64,000 nt of DNA from Pseudoxanthomonas sp. (lineage in GTDB: Bacteria; Pseudomonadota; Gammaproteobacteria; Xanthomonadales; Xanthomonadaceae), in assembly GCF_035999195.1 (NCBI RefSeq), contig NZ_DASYGY010000007.1:124001-188000 (forward strand), written 5' to 3'. The position numbers and the translations under genes were made by a program. This document shows positions 53,182 to 60,809 of the stretch, piece after piece. A model generated the notes under the pieces. That model saw only the letters and a list, made by a program, of their open reading frames with translations. It did not search any database and was not told the DNA's origin. Each line of letters opens with the position of its first letter. Position 1 is the first letter of the stretch.

Positions 53182-53478
53182 TCAGTCCGCGGCGACCGGG
53201 CCGGCCGCTTCGACTCGATAGCCATGCTCCATTCCGCGACGTACCGCGGCGCTCGCGCCGAGCGCGATGACGAAGGCCAGCAGCAGCGGCAGGATCATCA
53301 CGGGCGCGAACCTGTCGCCTGCCGCAAGCCCGGTGCACAGCCACCCGACGCCCCAAGCCATGGCCAGCAGCAGGAGCGGTTGCATGGGACGGCAGAGGAA
53401 GCCCGCCGCGGCTGCGACGATCCCGATCACGCCGAGAGGAAGCGCGAACATCATCGTGGCTGCCAGCAAGCCCATCAT
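53182..53478 (-). CDS. Small membrane protein, unknown
   Basis: A 98-residue protein with three hydrophobic segments (about 3-26, 32-52 and 58-78) and a hydrophilic C-terminal tail. Its start overlaps the stop of the upstream gene by 4 bp. I recognise no family. Conservation would be needed to be confident in it. Confidence 0.5.
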   Translation of the reverse strand: MMGLLAATMMFALPLGVIGIVAAAAGFLCRPMQPLLLLAMAWGVGWLCTGLAAGDRFAPVMILPLLLAFVIALGASAAVRRGMEHGYRVEAAGPVAAD

Positions 53479-53963
53479 CCGGCGTCCCGCCAGCTGTAGA
53501 GGACAAGGGCTGCGGCCGGCAGCACCGCAAGCCAGGCATCGCGGCCGATGTCACGGGTCAGGTATGCGTCGTCATGCCAGGCCGCGTCCAGCACGCGCCG
53601 CTCTCCGGGCAGGACGCCATCGTCCATCACGCCCATCCATTCGGCGCAGACCGCATGGTGTCCATCCTGGTTTCCCGACGACAGATGACGCCAGGCTTCG
53701 TAGTACGAGGGTGTGCCTCCCGCCAGTGCACCGCGCGAGCGCGTCGCACCTTCGAAATAGCCCAGACCCTCGCGCTGGATGGCGGCGACCACGTGGCGCG
53801 CCAGTTCCAGCACGACCGCACCGCGCGACTCATGACTCAACAGCAGGCCGAAGAGCAGATATCGAAGCTGCCCGGCCGACATCCCCAGACCGCGCAGTCC
53901 CGCGGTCTGGATCGCCTCGGGAAGCAGCTGCTGCGCCCGATGGTAGAGGCGTACGCGATTCAC
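53475..53963 (-). CDS. Hypothetical protein
   Basis: A 162-residue protein with a helical N-terminal part (RAQQLLPEAIQTAGLRGLGM, GQLRYLLFGLLLSHESRG) and one hydrophobic segment close to the C terminus (WLAVLPAAALVLYSW), which could be a membrane anchor. No recognised domain. It lies just upstream of a small membrane protein, with which it overlaps by 4 bp. Weak family evidence, but the coupled arrangement supports a real gene. Confidence 0.5.
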   Translation of the reverse strand: MNRVRLYHRAQQLLPEAIQTAGLRGLGMSAGQLRYLLFGLLLSHESRGAVVLELARHVVAAIQREGLGYFEGATRSRGALAGGTPSYYEAWRHLSSGNQDGHHAVCAEWMGVMDDGVLPGERRVLDAAWHDDAYLTRDIGRDAWLAVLPAAALVLYSWRDAG

Positions 53964-53972
53964 GGAGGTGCC

Positions 53973-55346
53973 TCAGCGCAGTTCCGTGCCCAGCGCGTAC
54001 CAGTCCACCTTGCGGGTGACCCACATGATGGCGGCCAGGATGCCGAACAGCAGCAGCGAGCCCATCAGCAGCGCGTTGTTCTCCGACTTCAGCAGGATGT
54101 ACAGCACGCCGTACAGCGCGGTGAGCATGGTCGCGAAGCCGGCCGCGCGCAGCCAGCTCTGCAGCACGCCGGACAGGTAGAAGAACTGCAGCCCGATGCA
54201 GGCCGCCGCCGAGACCAGGTACGCCTGCCAGAAGGCGATGTGCTCGGACAGGCTGAGCAGCAGCAGGAAGAAGATCGCCAGCGCCAGGCCGACCAGCAGG
54301 TACTGCAGCGGATGGATCGGCAGGCGCTTGATCAGTTCGAACAGCGCGAAACCGACGAAAGTCAGCACCACGAACAGGATGCCGTACTTGCTGGCGCGAT
54401 CGACCTGCGTATATACGTCGACCGTGTCGACCAGGCTGACCACGGCGCTGTCGATGGCACCGGATCCGCTGTCGTCGGCCACGTACTCGCCAGGCGACGC
54501 GCCAAGCGAAGGCGGCTGGGTCAGATTGCGCGAGGCCGATTCCAGCTGGCTCTGCGCGGCACTGGCCAGCGACGACACCTGCCAGCGCGCGGTGAAGCCC
54601 GCGTCGTCGATGGTCTTGCTGTTGGGCAGGAAACGGCCGCCGAACAGCGGTTGCCGCCAGGTCGACCGCATGGCGATGTCGTTGCTGTCCGCGATCGGCG
54701 CGATGCCGATCGACTGCGTGCCCGCCAGCGTCAGCTGGAGGTGCGTGTTGCTGGCCGGCAACGATCCGCCCTGTGCATCGAGCAGTGCATGGATGCCGTC
54801 CATGCGCGAGGACATCGCGCCCGTGCCGGCAGACAGGGTGCGCGGCACGCCATCCACCGTCAGCGACGGTGTGCCGACGAGGCCACGCACATCGGCCATG
54901 CCGGCGACCACGTACGGCTGCCCATAGATCCGGCCGTCCGCGGCGGGCACCTGCAGGGGTGCGAAGCCGGCCTTCAGCGAGGCCTTCCACTCGTACACGT
55001 TGACGGTGTACAGGCCGATCCGTCGCTCACCCGGCTGCAGCTGGCCATCGACCACCAGCGTGGCGGGCATCTGCACGATGTAGCCTTCCTTCACGTCGCG
55101 GCGCGCTTCGGGCTTGCCGTCCTCGTCGACCACGTTGACCATGCGCTCCTCGCGCCACGGGACGACGCGCAGCGGACCGACCACCTGCTGCGGACCGGCC
55201 ATGCTCTGCGATACGCGCGTTTCGGCCTGCATGCGATAACGCTCTCGGTCCTGGATGACGCCGCGGATCATCAGCAGCGGAATGAGCAGCAGCAGGACCA
55301 GCCCGCCGACGGTGAGGAAACGCAACAGCAACTTCAGTGACTTCAT
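53973..55346 (-). CDS. creD: Inner-membrane protein CreD
   Basis: A 457-residue protein. One N-terminal helix (MKSLKLLLRFLTVGGLVLLLLIP) is followed by a long periplasmic domain (about 30-310) and five or six C-terminal helices, with KYGILFVVLTFVGFALFELIKRLPIHPLQYLLVGLALAIFFLLLLSLSEHI as the conserved core. CreD is the membrane effector of the CreBC system and affects envelope integrity and, in Stenotrophomonas and Aeromonas, beta-lactam response. It is downstream of creC on the same strand, and a cre-tag-like site precedes it. Confidence 0.92.
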   Translation of the reverse strand: MKSLKLLLRFLTVGGLVLLLLIPLLMIRGVIQDRERYRMQAETRVSQSMAGPQQVVGPLRVVPWREERMVNVVDEDGKPEARRDVKEGYIVQMPATLVVDGQLQPGERRIGLYTVNVYEWKASLKAGFAPLQVPAADGRIYGQPYVVAGMADVRGLVGTPSLTVDGVPRTLSAGTGAMSSRMDGIHALLDAQGGSLPASNTHLQLTLAGTQSIGIAPIADSNDIAMRSTWRQPLFGGRFLPNSKTIDDAGFTARWQVSSLASAAQSQLESASRNLTQPPSLGASPGEYVADDSGSGAIDSAVVSLVDTVDVYTQVDRASKYGILFVVLTFVGFALFELIKRLPIHPLQYLLVGLALAIFFLLLLSLSEHIAFWQAYLVSAAACIGLQFFYLSGVLQSWLRAAGFATMLTALYGVLYILLKSENNALLMGSLLLFGILAAIMWVTRKVDWYALGTELR

Positions 55347-55412
55347 GTCGATGCCCCGGTTGGATACGGGACGCATCGTCCGGTGGCTGCGTGCGACCGG
55401 CAGGGAGCGTGT

Positions 55413-55428
55413 TTGAAGGCTGTGTGAA
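55413..55428 (-). promoter_or_regulatory. cre/blr-tag-like CreB binding site
   Basis: On the minus strand TTCAC-ACAGCC-TTCAA, against the CreB consensus TTCAC-N6-TTCAC: nine of ten defined bases match with exact 6-base spacing. It lies 67 bases before the creD start, where CreB is known to activate creD in related bacteria. Confidence 0.65.
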
Positions 55429-55489
55429 GTGCTCCGGCATTCTCTCCACGCGAGAGCGGAGAAGGCATGTAGAGGTGGCGGAGCTTGAT

Positions 55490-55682
55490 GTGCTCTCCCC
55501 TCTCCCTGCGCAGCGGGGAGAGGGTGCCAAAGGCGGGTGAGGGGCGAGCGGAGGCAGCCAGGACGGGCAAATGACAACGCGGACAGCAAGCGCAGTGCTA
55601 TCGACGAGAGATGCGATGTGTAAAAGGAAAGCGCCCCTCATCCGCCCTCCGGGCACCTTCTCCCCGCAGGCGGGGAGAAGGA
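55490..55682. repeat. Paired inverted intergenic repeat (BIME-like)
   Basis: A left half (55496-55546, containing GCGGGGAGAGGGTGCC and TGAGGGGCG) is answered in reverse complement by a right half (55632-55682, containing CGCCCCTCATCCGCCCTCC and GGGCACCTTCTCCCC). The halves share over 30 positions and each has an internal hairpin. It fills most of the 350-bp gap between creD and creC; the remainder holds the creD promoter region and no gene. Similar pairs occur at 34523-34634 and inside mfd. Confidence 0.75.
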
Positions 55683-55696
55683 AACGCGGAGGTGGA

Positions 55697-57136
55697 TCAG
55701 ACCATCGGCAGCGAGAGCACCGCTTCCGCGCCGCCATCCGGACGGTTCGTCAGCGTCGCTTCGCCACCGTGCAGGCGCATCACCTCGCGCACGAACGGCA
55801 ATCCGAGGCCCGAGCTGCGCTGCCCGCCGTCGGGACGCGGCAGCGAATAGAAACGCTCGAACACCCGTTCCCGTGCGTAGTCGGGAACACCCGGACCGCG
55901 ATCGCGGACGATGAAACGCACCTGCCCCTCCGACGCCTCGACACACAGTTCCACGGTGCCCGCCGGCGGCGAGAACGCGACCGCGTTGTCGATCAGGTTG
56001 CCCAGCGCACGGCGCAGCAGGAAGACATCGCCCTCCAGCGCCCACATGCCGGCCTGCGGCGCCCGTACCACTTCCACCCCGTGCGGGGTGAGCTGGGCGT
56101 CGAGCCCCTGCACCACGTCATCGGCGAGGGTGGCGGCATCGATGCGCTCGCGCCGCTGCAGCCAGCCGTGCTGTTCCACTTCGGCCAACGCCAGCAGCTT
56201 GTCGATGGTCTCGGTGAGCCGGTGCTCCTGGGTCCGGATATTGCGCACGAACCGCTGGCGGTCGGCTTCCGGCAGCGGCTCCTGCAGCAGTTCGGCGGCG
56301 CCGCGGATGGCGGCCAGCGGACTCTTCATCTCGTGGGTCAGCGACTGCACGTACTGTTCGACGTAGGCCTTGCCCTGCAGCTTGCGGCGCATGGTCTCCA
56401 GCGCGCGGCCCAGGTCGCCGATCTCGTCGGCGCGCGGCCGTGGCGGCGGCACCGGCTCGCCGGCGCTGACCGCCTGCGCGTAACGGTTGAGTCCGCCGAT
56501 GCCGCGCATCAGCCACCAGGTCATCACCACGCCGATCAGCGCCGAGATGCCGATCAGCCACGCGCCCTGCAGCAGGATGCTGCGCTGGCTGGCCACGATG
56601 AAGGGCTCGATGCTGCGGTTGGGCTGCGACAGCGTCAGCACGCCGATGAGGGTGCTGCGGTCGGCAGGATCGTAGACCGGCGCGGCCACGTGCATGACGG
56701 TGTGGGTCGTGTCGCCCGGCACTTCGGCGCTGGAACGCGCGCCGTACTCGCCGCGCAGGGTGCGGTAGACGTCGTTCCACCGCGAGTTGTCGCGGCCCAC
56801 GTCGCGCCCCTGCGAATCGAACACCACCCTGCCTTGCGCATCGGTCACGGTGACGCGGTAGTCGACGGTGCGCTTCTGGAAGCGCCAGACCCAGGCCTTG
56901 GGATCGCGCTGCTGTGCCTGCGCGACGTTGCCGGCGAACGCGCCGTCGGCGATGCGGCCGGCCTTCAGGTCGTCGGCGGCCATCTCGGCCAGCATGTTGG
57001 CGGCATCGACCAGGGTGGACTCCATCGCCTGCCGCACGCCCGGCTTCACTTCGTTGACGAACACCCGCATCACGAAGAACGCGGCGATGCCGACGATCAG
57101 GAAGAAGCCGAGCACGAGCTTCAGCCCCAGCCGCAT
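55697..57136 (-). CDS. creC: Sensor histidine kinase CreC
   Basis: A 479-residue membrane kinase. Two membrane helices (about 6-26 and 180-200) flank a periplasmic domain rich in aspartate (DYRVTVTDAQGRVVFDSQGRDVG). A HAMP region follows, then the dimerisation His in SLTHEMKSPLAAIRG (near 270) and an ATPase with NLIDNAVAFSP, RDRGPGVP and SSGLGLPFVREV boxes. It responds to envelope or metabolic signals to phosphorylate CreB. The start is ATG 57136, immediately after the creB stop. Confidence 0.9.
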   Translation of the reverse strand: MRLGLKLVLGFFLIVGIAAFFVMRVFVNEVKPGVRQAMESTLVDAANMLAEMAADDLKAGRIADGAFAGNVAQAQQRDPKAWVWRFQKRTVDYRVTVTDAQGRVVFDSQGRDVGRDNSRWNDVYRTLRGEYGARSSAEVPGDTTHTVMHVAAPVYDPADRSTLIGVLTLSQPNRSIEPFIVASQRSILLQGAWLIGISALIGVVMTWWLMRGIGGLNRYAQAVSAGEPVPPPRPRADEIGDLGRALETMRRKLQGKAYVEQYVQSLTHEMKSPLAAIRGAAELLQEPLPEADRQRFVRNIRTQEHRLTETIDKLLALAEVEQHGWLQRRERIDAATLADDVVQGLDAQLTPHGVEVVRAPQAGMWALEGDVFLLRRALGNLIDNAVAFSPPAGTVELCVEASEGQVRFIVRDRGPGVPDYARERVFERFYSLPRPDGGQRSSGLGLPFVREVMRLHGGEATLTNRPDGGAEAVLSLPMV

Positions 57137-57137
57137 C

Positions 57138-57827
57138 TCAGGCCTCGATGGCGTAGCCCAGTCCGCGGTGCGTGCGGATCGGGTCGGGGTCGGCGCCGGC
57201 CGCACGCAGCTTGGCGCGCAGGGTCTTCACGTGGGTGTCGACGGTCCGGTCGGCGCTGTCGGCGTCGCTGTCCCAGCCCCGGTCCATCAGCTGCGCCCGG
57301 CTGAGGATCGCGCCGGGACGCTGCAGCAGCGCATCCAGCAGTGCGTATTCGTAGCGGGTCAGGTCCAGCAGGTGCTCGCGGTAGCGGATGCGGTGGCCTT
57401 CGCGGTCGACGGCGAAGGCGCCACGCACGACCCATTCGCCGGCCTCGGCCCGGGCCTGCGCACCGCTACCCACGCGGCGCAGGCGGGCGCGCACGCGCGC
57501 CACCAGTTCGCGCGGCGAGAACGGCTTGGTGACGTAGTCGTCGGCGCCCAGTTCCAGCCCCAGCACGCGGTCGATCTCGTCGTTGCGCGCGGTGAGGAAG
57601 ATCACCGGCACGTCGCTGAAGCCGCGCAGCTCGCGGCACACGTCGAAGCCGCTGGCATCGGGCAGGCCCACGTCCAGCACCACCACGTCCACGCCACCGG
57701 ACCGGACGCGCGGCGCCACATCGCGCGCCAGCAGGCAGTGGTCGGCGTCGATGCCCTCGCTGCGCAGCGCATACAGCACGGCATCGGCGATGGCGGTTTC
57801 GTCTTCGGCAATCAGTACGCGGGGCAT
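57138..57827 (-). CDS. creB: Response regulator CreB
   Basis: A 229-residue OmpR-type regulator. The receiver has Asp52 (LDVGLPDASG) as phosphorylation site, Glu8-Asp9 pair and Lys101 (VTKPFSPREL). The winged helix (about 130-225) includes LTRYEYALLDALLQRPGAILSRAQLM and RTVDTHVKTLRAKL. It binds cre-tag sites such as that in front of creD. ATG 57827 is used, because an upstream in-frame start at 57854 would place eight non-conserved residues before the receiver. Divergent from rlmJ with a 25-bp gap. Confidence 0.92.
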   Translation of the reverse strand: MPRVLIAEDETAIADAVLYALRSEGIDADHCLLARDVAPRVRSGGVDVVVLDVGLPDASGFDVCRELRGFSDVPVIFLTARNDEIDRVLGLELGADDYVTKPFSPRELVARVRARLRRVGSGAQARAEAGEWVVRGAFAVDREGHRIRYREHLLDLTRYEYALLDALLQRPGAILSRAQLMDRGWDSDADSADRTVDTHVKTLRAKLRAAGADPDPIRTHRGLGYAIEA

Positions 57828-57852
57828 GGCGCAAGCATATATGCTGCGCGGC

Positions 57853-58710
57853 ATGAATTACCGCCACGCCTTCCACGCCGGCAACCACGCCGATGTCCTC
57901 AAGCACATCGCGGTGCTGGCCTGCATCGATGCACTCAAGCGAAAGGACACGCCGTTCTTCGTGCTGGACACCCATGCCGGACGCGGCCGTTACCTGCTGG
58001 GCGGCGCGGAGAGCCGCAAGACCTCCGAGGCCGACAGCGGCGTGTTCAAGCTGATGGGCGCGGCGCGCCTGCCGGACCCCGTCGAGCGCTATCTGCGCGC
58101 CGTGGTCGCCAACAACCCGGTGGGCGCGCTGATCACCTATCCCGGCTCGCCGCTGCTGGTCGCGCAGGCCCTGCGCCCGCAGGACCGGCTGGCCGCCTGC
58201 GAGCTGCAGCCGGACGAAGCGCAGGCGCTGCGCGAGGTGTTCGCCGACGACCAGCGCGTGGCCGTGCATGCCCGCGACGGCTATGCGGCGATGAAGGCGC
58301 TGCTGCCGCCGCGCGTGGGCGAGCAGCGCATCGCGCGCGGCCTGGTGCTGATCGATCCGCCGTACGAAGTGCAGGACGCCGAGTATCCGCAGATCATCGC
58401 CTCGCTGCGCGATGCCCTGGAACGCTGGCCGGCCGCCACGTACGCGGTCTGGTATCCCATCAAGCTGCGGCGCAGTCTGCTGCCGTTCTTCCGCAAGGCG
58501 GCGGCGCTGCCCTCGAAGGGCGCCTTCGTCGCCGAGCTGCAGGTGCGTCCGGACGATTCGCCGTTGCGCCTCAACGGCAGCGGCATGCTGGTGGTCAACC
58601 CGCCCTGGCAGCTCGACCAGGCCCTGGCACCGGTGCTGCCGGTGCTCGCGTCCACCCTGGGCGAGACCGGCGCCAGCCATCGGCTGGAGTGGCTGCGCCA
58701 GCCCGCCTGA
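57853..58710 (+). CDS. rlmJ: 23S rRNA (adenine2030-N6)-methyltransferase RlmJ
   Basis: A 285-residue class I methyltransferase that modifies A2030 of 23S rRNA. The start MNYRHAFHAGNHADVLKH is the family hallmark. The SAM-binding region has FFVLDTHAGRGRYLL, and the catalytic motif is LIDPPYEVQDAEYP (DPPY). The C terminus (GSGMLVVNPPWQLDQ) is typical. ATG 57853 gives this N terminus; an ATG four codons upstream (57841) is less likely. Cytosolic. Confidence 0.94.
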   Translation: MNYRHAFHAGNHADVLKHIAVLACIDALKRKDTPFFVLDTHAGRGRYLLGGAESRKTSEADSGVFKLMGAARLPDPVERYLRAVVANNPVGALITYPGSPLLVAQALRPQDRLAACELQPDEAQALREVFADDQRVAVHARDGYAAMKALLPPRVGEQRIARGLVLIDPPYEVQDAEYPQIIASLRDALERWPAATYAVWYPIKLRRSLLPFFRKAAALPSKGAFVAELQVRPDDSPLRLNGSGMLVVNPPWQLDQALAPVLPVLASTLGETGASHRLEWLRQPA

Positions 58711-58786
58711 CCCCGACGCGGGATCACGCGGCGCCGTCGGGAGGCTGTGCGAGAATCGCCCCTCCTTCCCCACGACGACCTTCTCC

Positions 58787-59737
58787 ATGGCCGGATCCAG
58801 CCTGTTCGCCCTGATCGACGACATCGCCACCCTGCTGGACGACGTGTCGGTGATGACCAAGGTGGCGGCGAAGAAGACGGCCGGCGTGCTGGGCGACGAC
58901 CTGGCGCTCAACGCGCAGCAGGTGACCGGGGTGAAGGCCGACCGCGAGCTGCCGGTGGTGTGGGCGGTGGCGAAGGGCTCGGTGGTCAACAAGGCCATCC
59001 TGGTGCCGGCGGCGCTGGCGATCAGCGCGCTGGAGACCTGGCTGCACGGGCGCGGCTACAACATCCCGCTGGTGACGCCGCTGATGATGATCGGAGGTGC
59101 GTTCCTCTGCTTCGAGGGTGTGGAGAAGCTGGCGCACAAGTTCCTGCACAAGGGCGAGGACGACCAGCGCCATGCGGAGCGTGTGGCCGCGATCCAGGAC
59201 CAGAACGTCGACATGGTGGCGTTCGAGAAGGACAAGGTACGCGGCGCCATCCGCACGGACTTCATCCTGTCCGCCGAGATCATCGTCATCTCGCTGGGCA
59301 CGCTGGCCGGCCGCACCTTCGTGGAACAGGTGCTCACCCTGCTCGCCATCTCGGCCATCATGACCGTGGGCGTGTACGGCCTGGTCGGCGGCATCGTCAA
59401 GCTGGACGACGCCGGCCTGGCGCTGGCGGCCGACACGCGCGAAAGCGGCTGGGCACGGTTCAAGCGCGCGTTCGGCCGCAGCATCCTGTACAGCGCCCCG
59501 TACCTGATGAAGTTCCTGTCCATCGCCGGCACCGCCGCCATGTTCCTGGTCGGCGGCGGCATCCTCGTCCACAGCATCCCGGCGCTGCACCACCTCATCC
59601 AGCCCTACGCCGAAGGCGACCTGGGCTGGCTGTGGGAAAGCCTGTTCAACGCCGCCGTCGGCGTGGCCACCGGCGCGGTGATCGTGGCCGTCGTCACGGC
59701 GGTCTCGCGGCTGGGCGGCAAACGCCACGGGGCCTGA
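58787..59737 (+). CDS. DUF808/YedI-type membrane protein
   Basis: A 316-residue membrane protein of the YedI (DUF808) family. The hydrophilic N terminus (LFALIDDIATLLDDVSVMTKVAAKKTAGVLGDDLALNA) is characteristic, and helices lie at about 70-85, 95-110, 160-175, 185-205, 240-260 and 290-305. The GFE-like FEGVEKLAHKFLHKGEDD segment and the IRTDFILSAEIIVISLGT stretch are family signatures. Function unknown. Monocistronic, ATG 58787. Confidence 0.9.
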   Translation: MAGSSLFALIDDIATLLDDVSVMTKVAAKKTAGVLGDDLALNAQQVTGVKADRELPVVWAVAKGSVVNKAILVPAALAISALETWLHGRGYNIPLVTPLMMIGGAFLCFEGVEKLAHKFLHKGEDDQRHAERVAAIQDQNVDMVAFEKDKVRGAIRTDFILSAEIIVISLGTLAGRTFVEQVLTLLAISAIMTVGVYGLVGGIVKLDDAGLALAADTRESGWARFKRAFGRSILYSAPYLMKFLSIAGTAAMFLVGGGILVHSIPALHHLIQPYAEGDLGWLWESLFNAAVGVATGAVIVAVVTAVSRLGGKRHGA

Positions 59738-59792
59738 ACCGGCGGCGCCCCGGCCCTCGCGGCCCTTGCGGATTTCATGCGAGCATCACGCC

Positions 59793-60341
59793 ATGACTGC
59801 GCCGAAACGCCTTCCGCCCTGGCATGAACACTTCCGCCTGCCCAGTGGGCGCGAGCTGCTGATCCGCCCGATCCGGCCGGAAGACGCCGGCCCCATCCAG
59901 GGCGCGTTCGGCCTGCTGGGCCCGGAAGAGATCCGCCACCGCTTCATGTACGCACTGAAGGAACTGACGCCGGACATGGCGCAGCGCCTGACCCACCCCG
60001 ACCCCACGACCGAGTTCGCCCTGGTCGCCGCCGAACCGCTGCCGCCGGGCGAAGCGCTGGTGGGCGCCGTGGCGCGCGCGGCCCTGGTGTCGCGCACGCG
60101 CGATGCCGAGTTCGCGATCCTGGTCAGCCATTTCATCGCCGGCCAGGGCCTGGGACGCCACCTGATGCGCAAGCTGGCCAAGTGGGCGCGCTCGAAGAAG
60201 CTCGACCGCCTCTACGGCGACGTGCTGGACACCAACCAGCCTATGCTGGCGCTGGCGGGATCGCTGGGGTTCAAGCGCGTGCGCGAGAACGACGGTTCCG
60301 GCCTGGTCCGCGTGGTGCTGGACCTCAACGAAGGACCCTGA
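59793..60341 (+). CDS. GNAT family N-acetyltransferase
   Basis: A 182-residue acetyltransferase. It opens with a leader (PKRLPPWHEHFRLPSGRELLIRPIRPEDAGPI). The acetyl-CoA stretch is AEFAILVSHFIAGQGLGRHLMRKLAKWA (Q-G-L-G-R-H). The domain resembles the stand-alone GNAT unit fused to acyl-CoA synthetases in other bacteria (Pat-type protein lysine acetyltransferases), but here it is single. ATG 59793. Substrate unknown. Confidence 0.87.
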   Translation: MTAPKRLPPWHEHFRLPSGRELLIRPIRPEDAGPIQGAFGLLGPEEIRHRFMYALKELTPDMAQRLTHPDPTTEFALVAAEPLPPGEALVGAVARAALVSRTRDAEFAILVSHFIAGQGLGRHLMRKLAKWARSKKLDRLYGDVLDTNQPMLALAGSLGFKRVRENDGSGLVRVVLDLNEGP

Positions 60342-60431
60342 CGCTGCCGACCGGCGGTCGGCCCACCGGTTCCGCTCGCCGCGTGTCTTCCAGTGACGGC
60401 ATGGCGCCTGCCAGGCCACCGGGAGACCGAC

Positions 60432-60704
60432 ATGCCCCGCTACGTGATCGAACGCGATATCGAGGGCGCCGGCCTGATGACGCCGGCCGAACTGAAGGCC
60501 GTCTCGCAGACCTCGTGCCGCGTACTCGACGAACTCGGCCCCCGCATCCAGTGGGAGCACAGCTATGTCACCGACGATCGCATCTACTGCGTCTACCGCG
60601 CGCCGAACGAGGATCTCCTGCTCGAACACGCGCGCCGCGGCGGCTTTCCGGTCGATCGCATTTCCGCCGTCGCCCAGGTGATCGATCCATTGAGCGCGGA
60701 ATGA
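60432..60704 (+). CDS. DUF4242-type small protein
   Basis: A 90-residue protein starting MPRYVIERDIEGAGLMTPAELKAV and containing SYVTDDRIYCVYRAPNEDLLLEHARRGGFPVDRI. This is the pattern of DUF4242/SCO4226-like ferredoxin-fold proteins, one of which binds nickel. GGGAG lies upstream of ATG 60432, which is preferred over the in-frame start at 60393. Function unknown. Confidence 0.85.
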   Translation: MPRYVIERDIEGAGLMTPAELKAVSQTSCRVLDELGPRIQWEHSYVTDDRIYCVYRAPNEDLLLEHARRGGFPVDRISAVAQVIDPLSAE

Positions 60705-60809
60705 TCCGTTGCGGCACGTGAGCGGCCGGCACCGGCCTGCTTGGTAAACTGCGCGCCCCTTCGCGCTGGCCACCCCCACGGTGTCCGGCGCTGCCGCTGT
60801 TGTGTGCCC

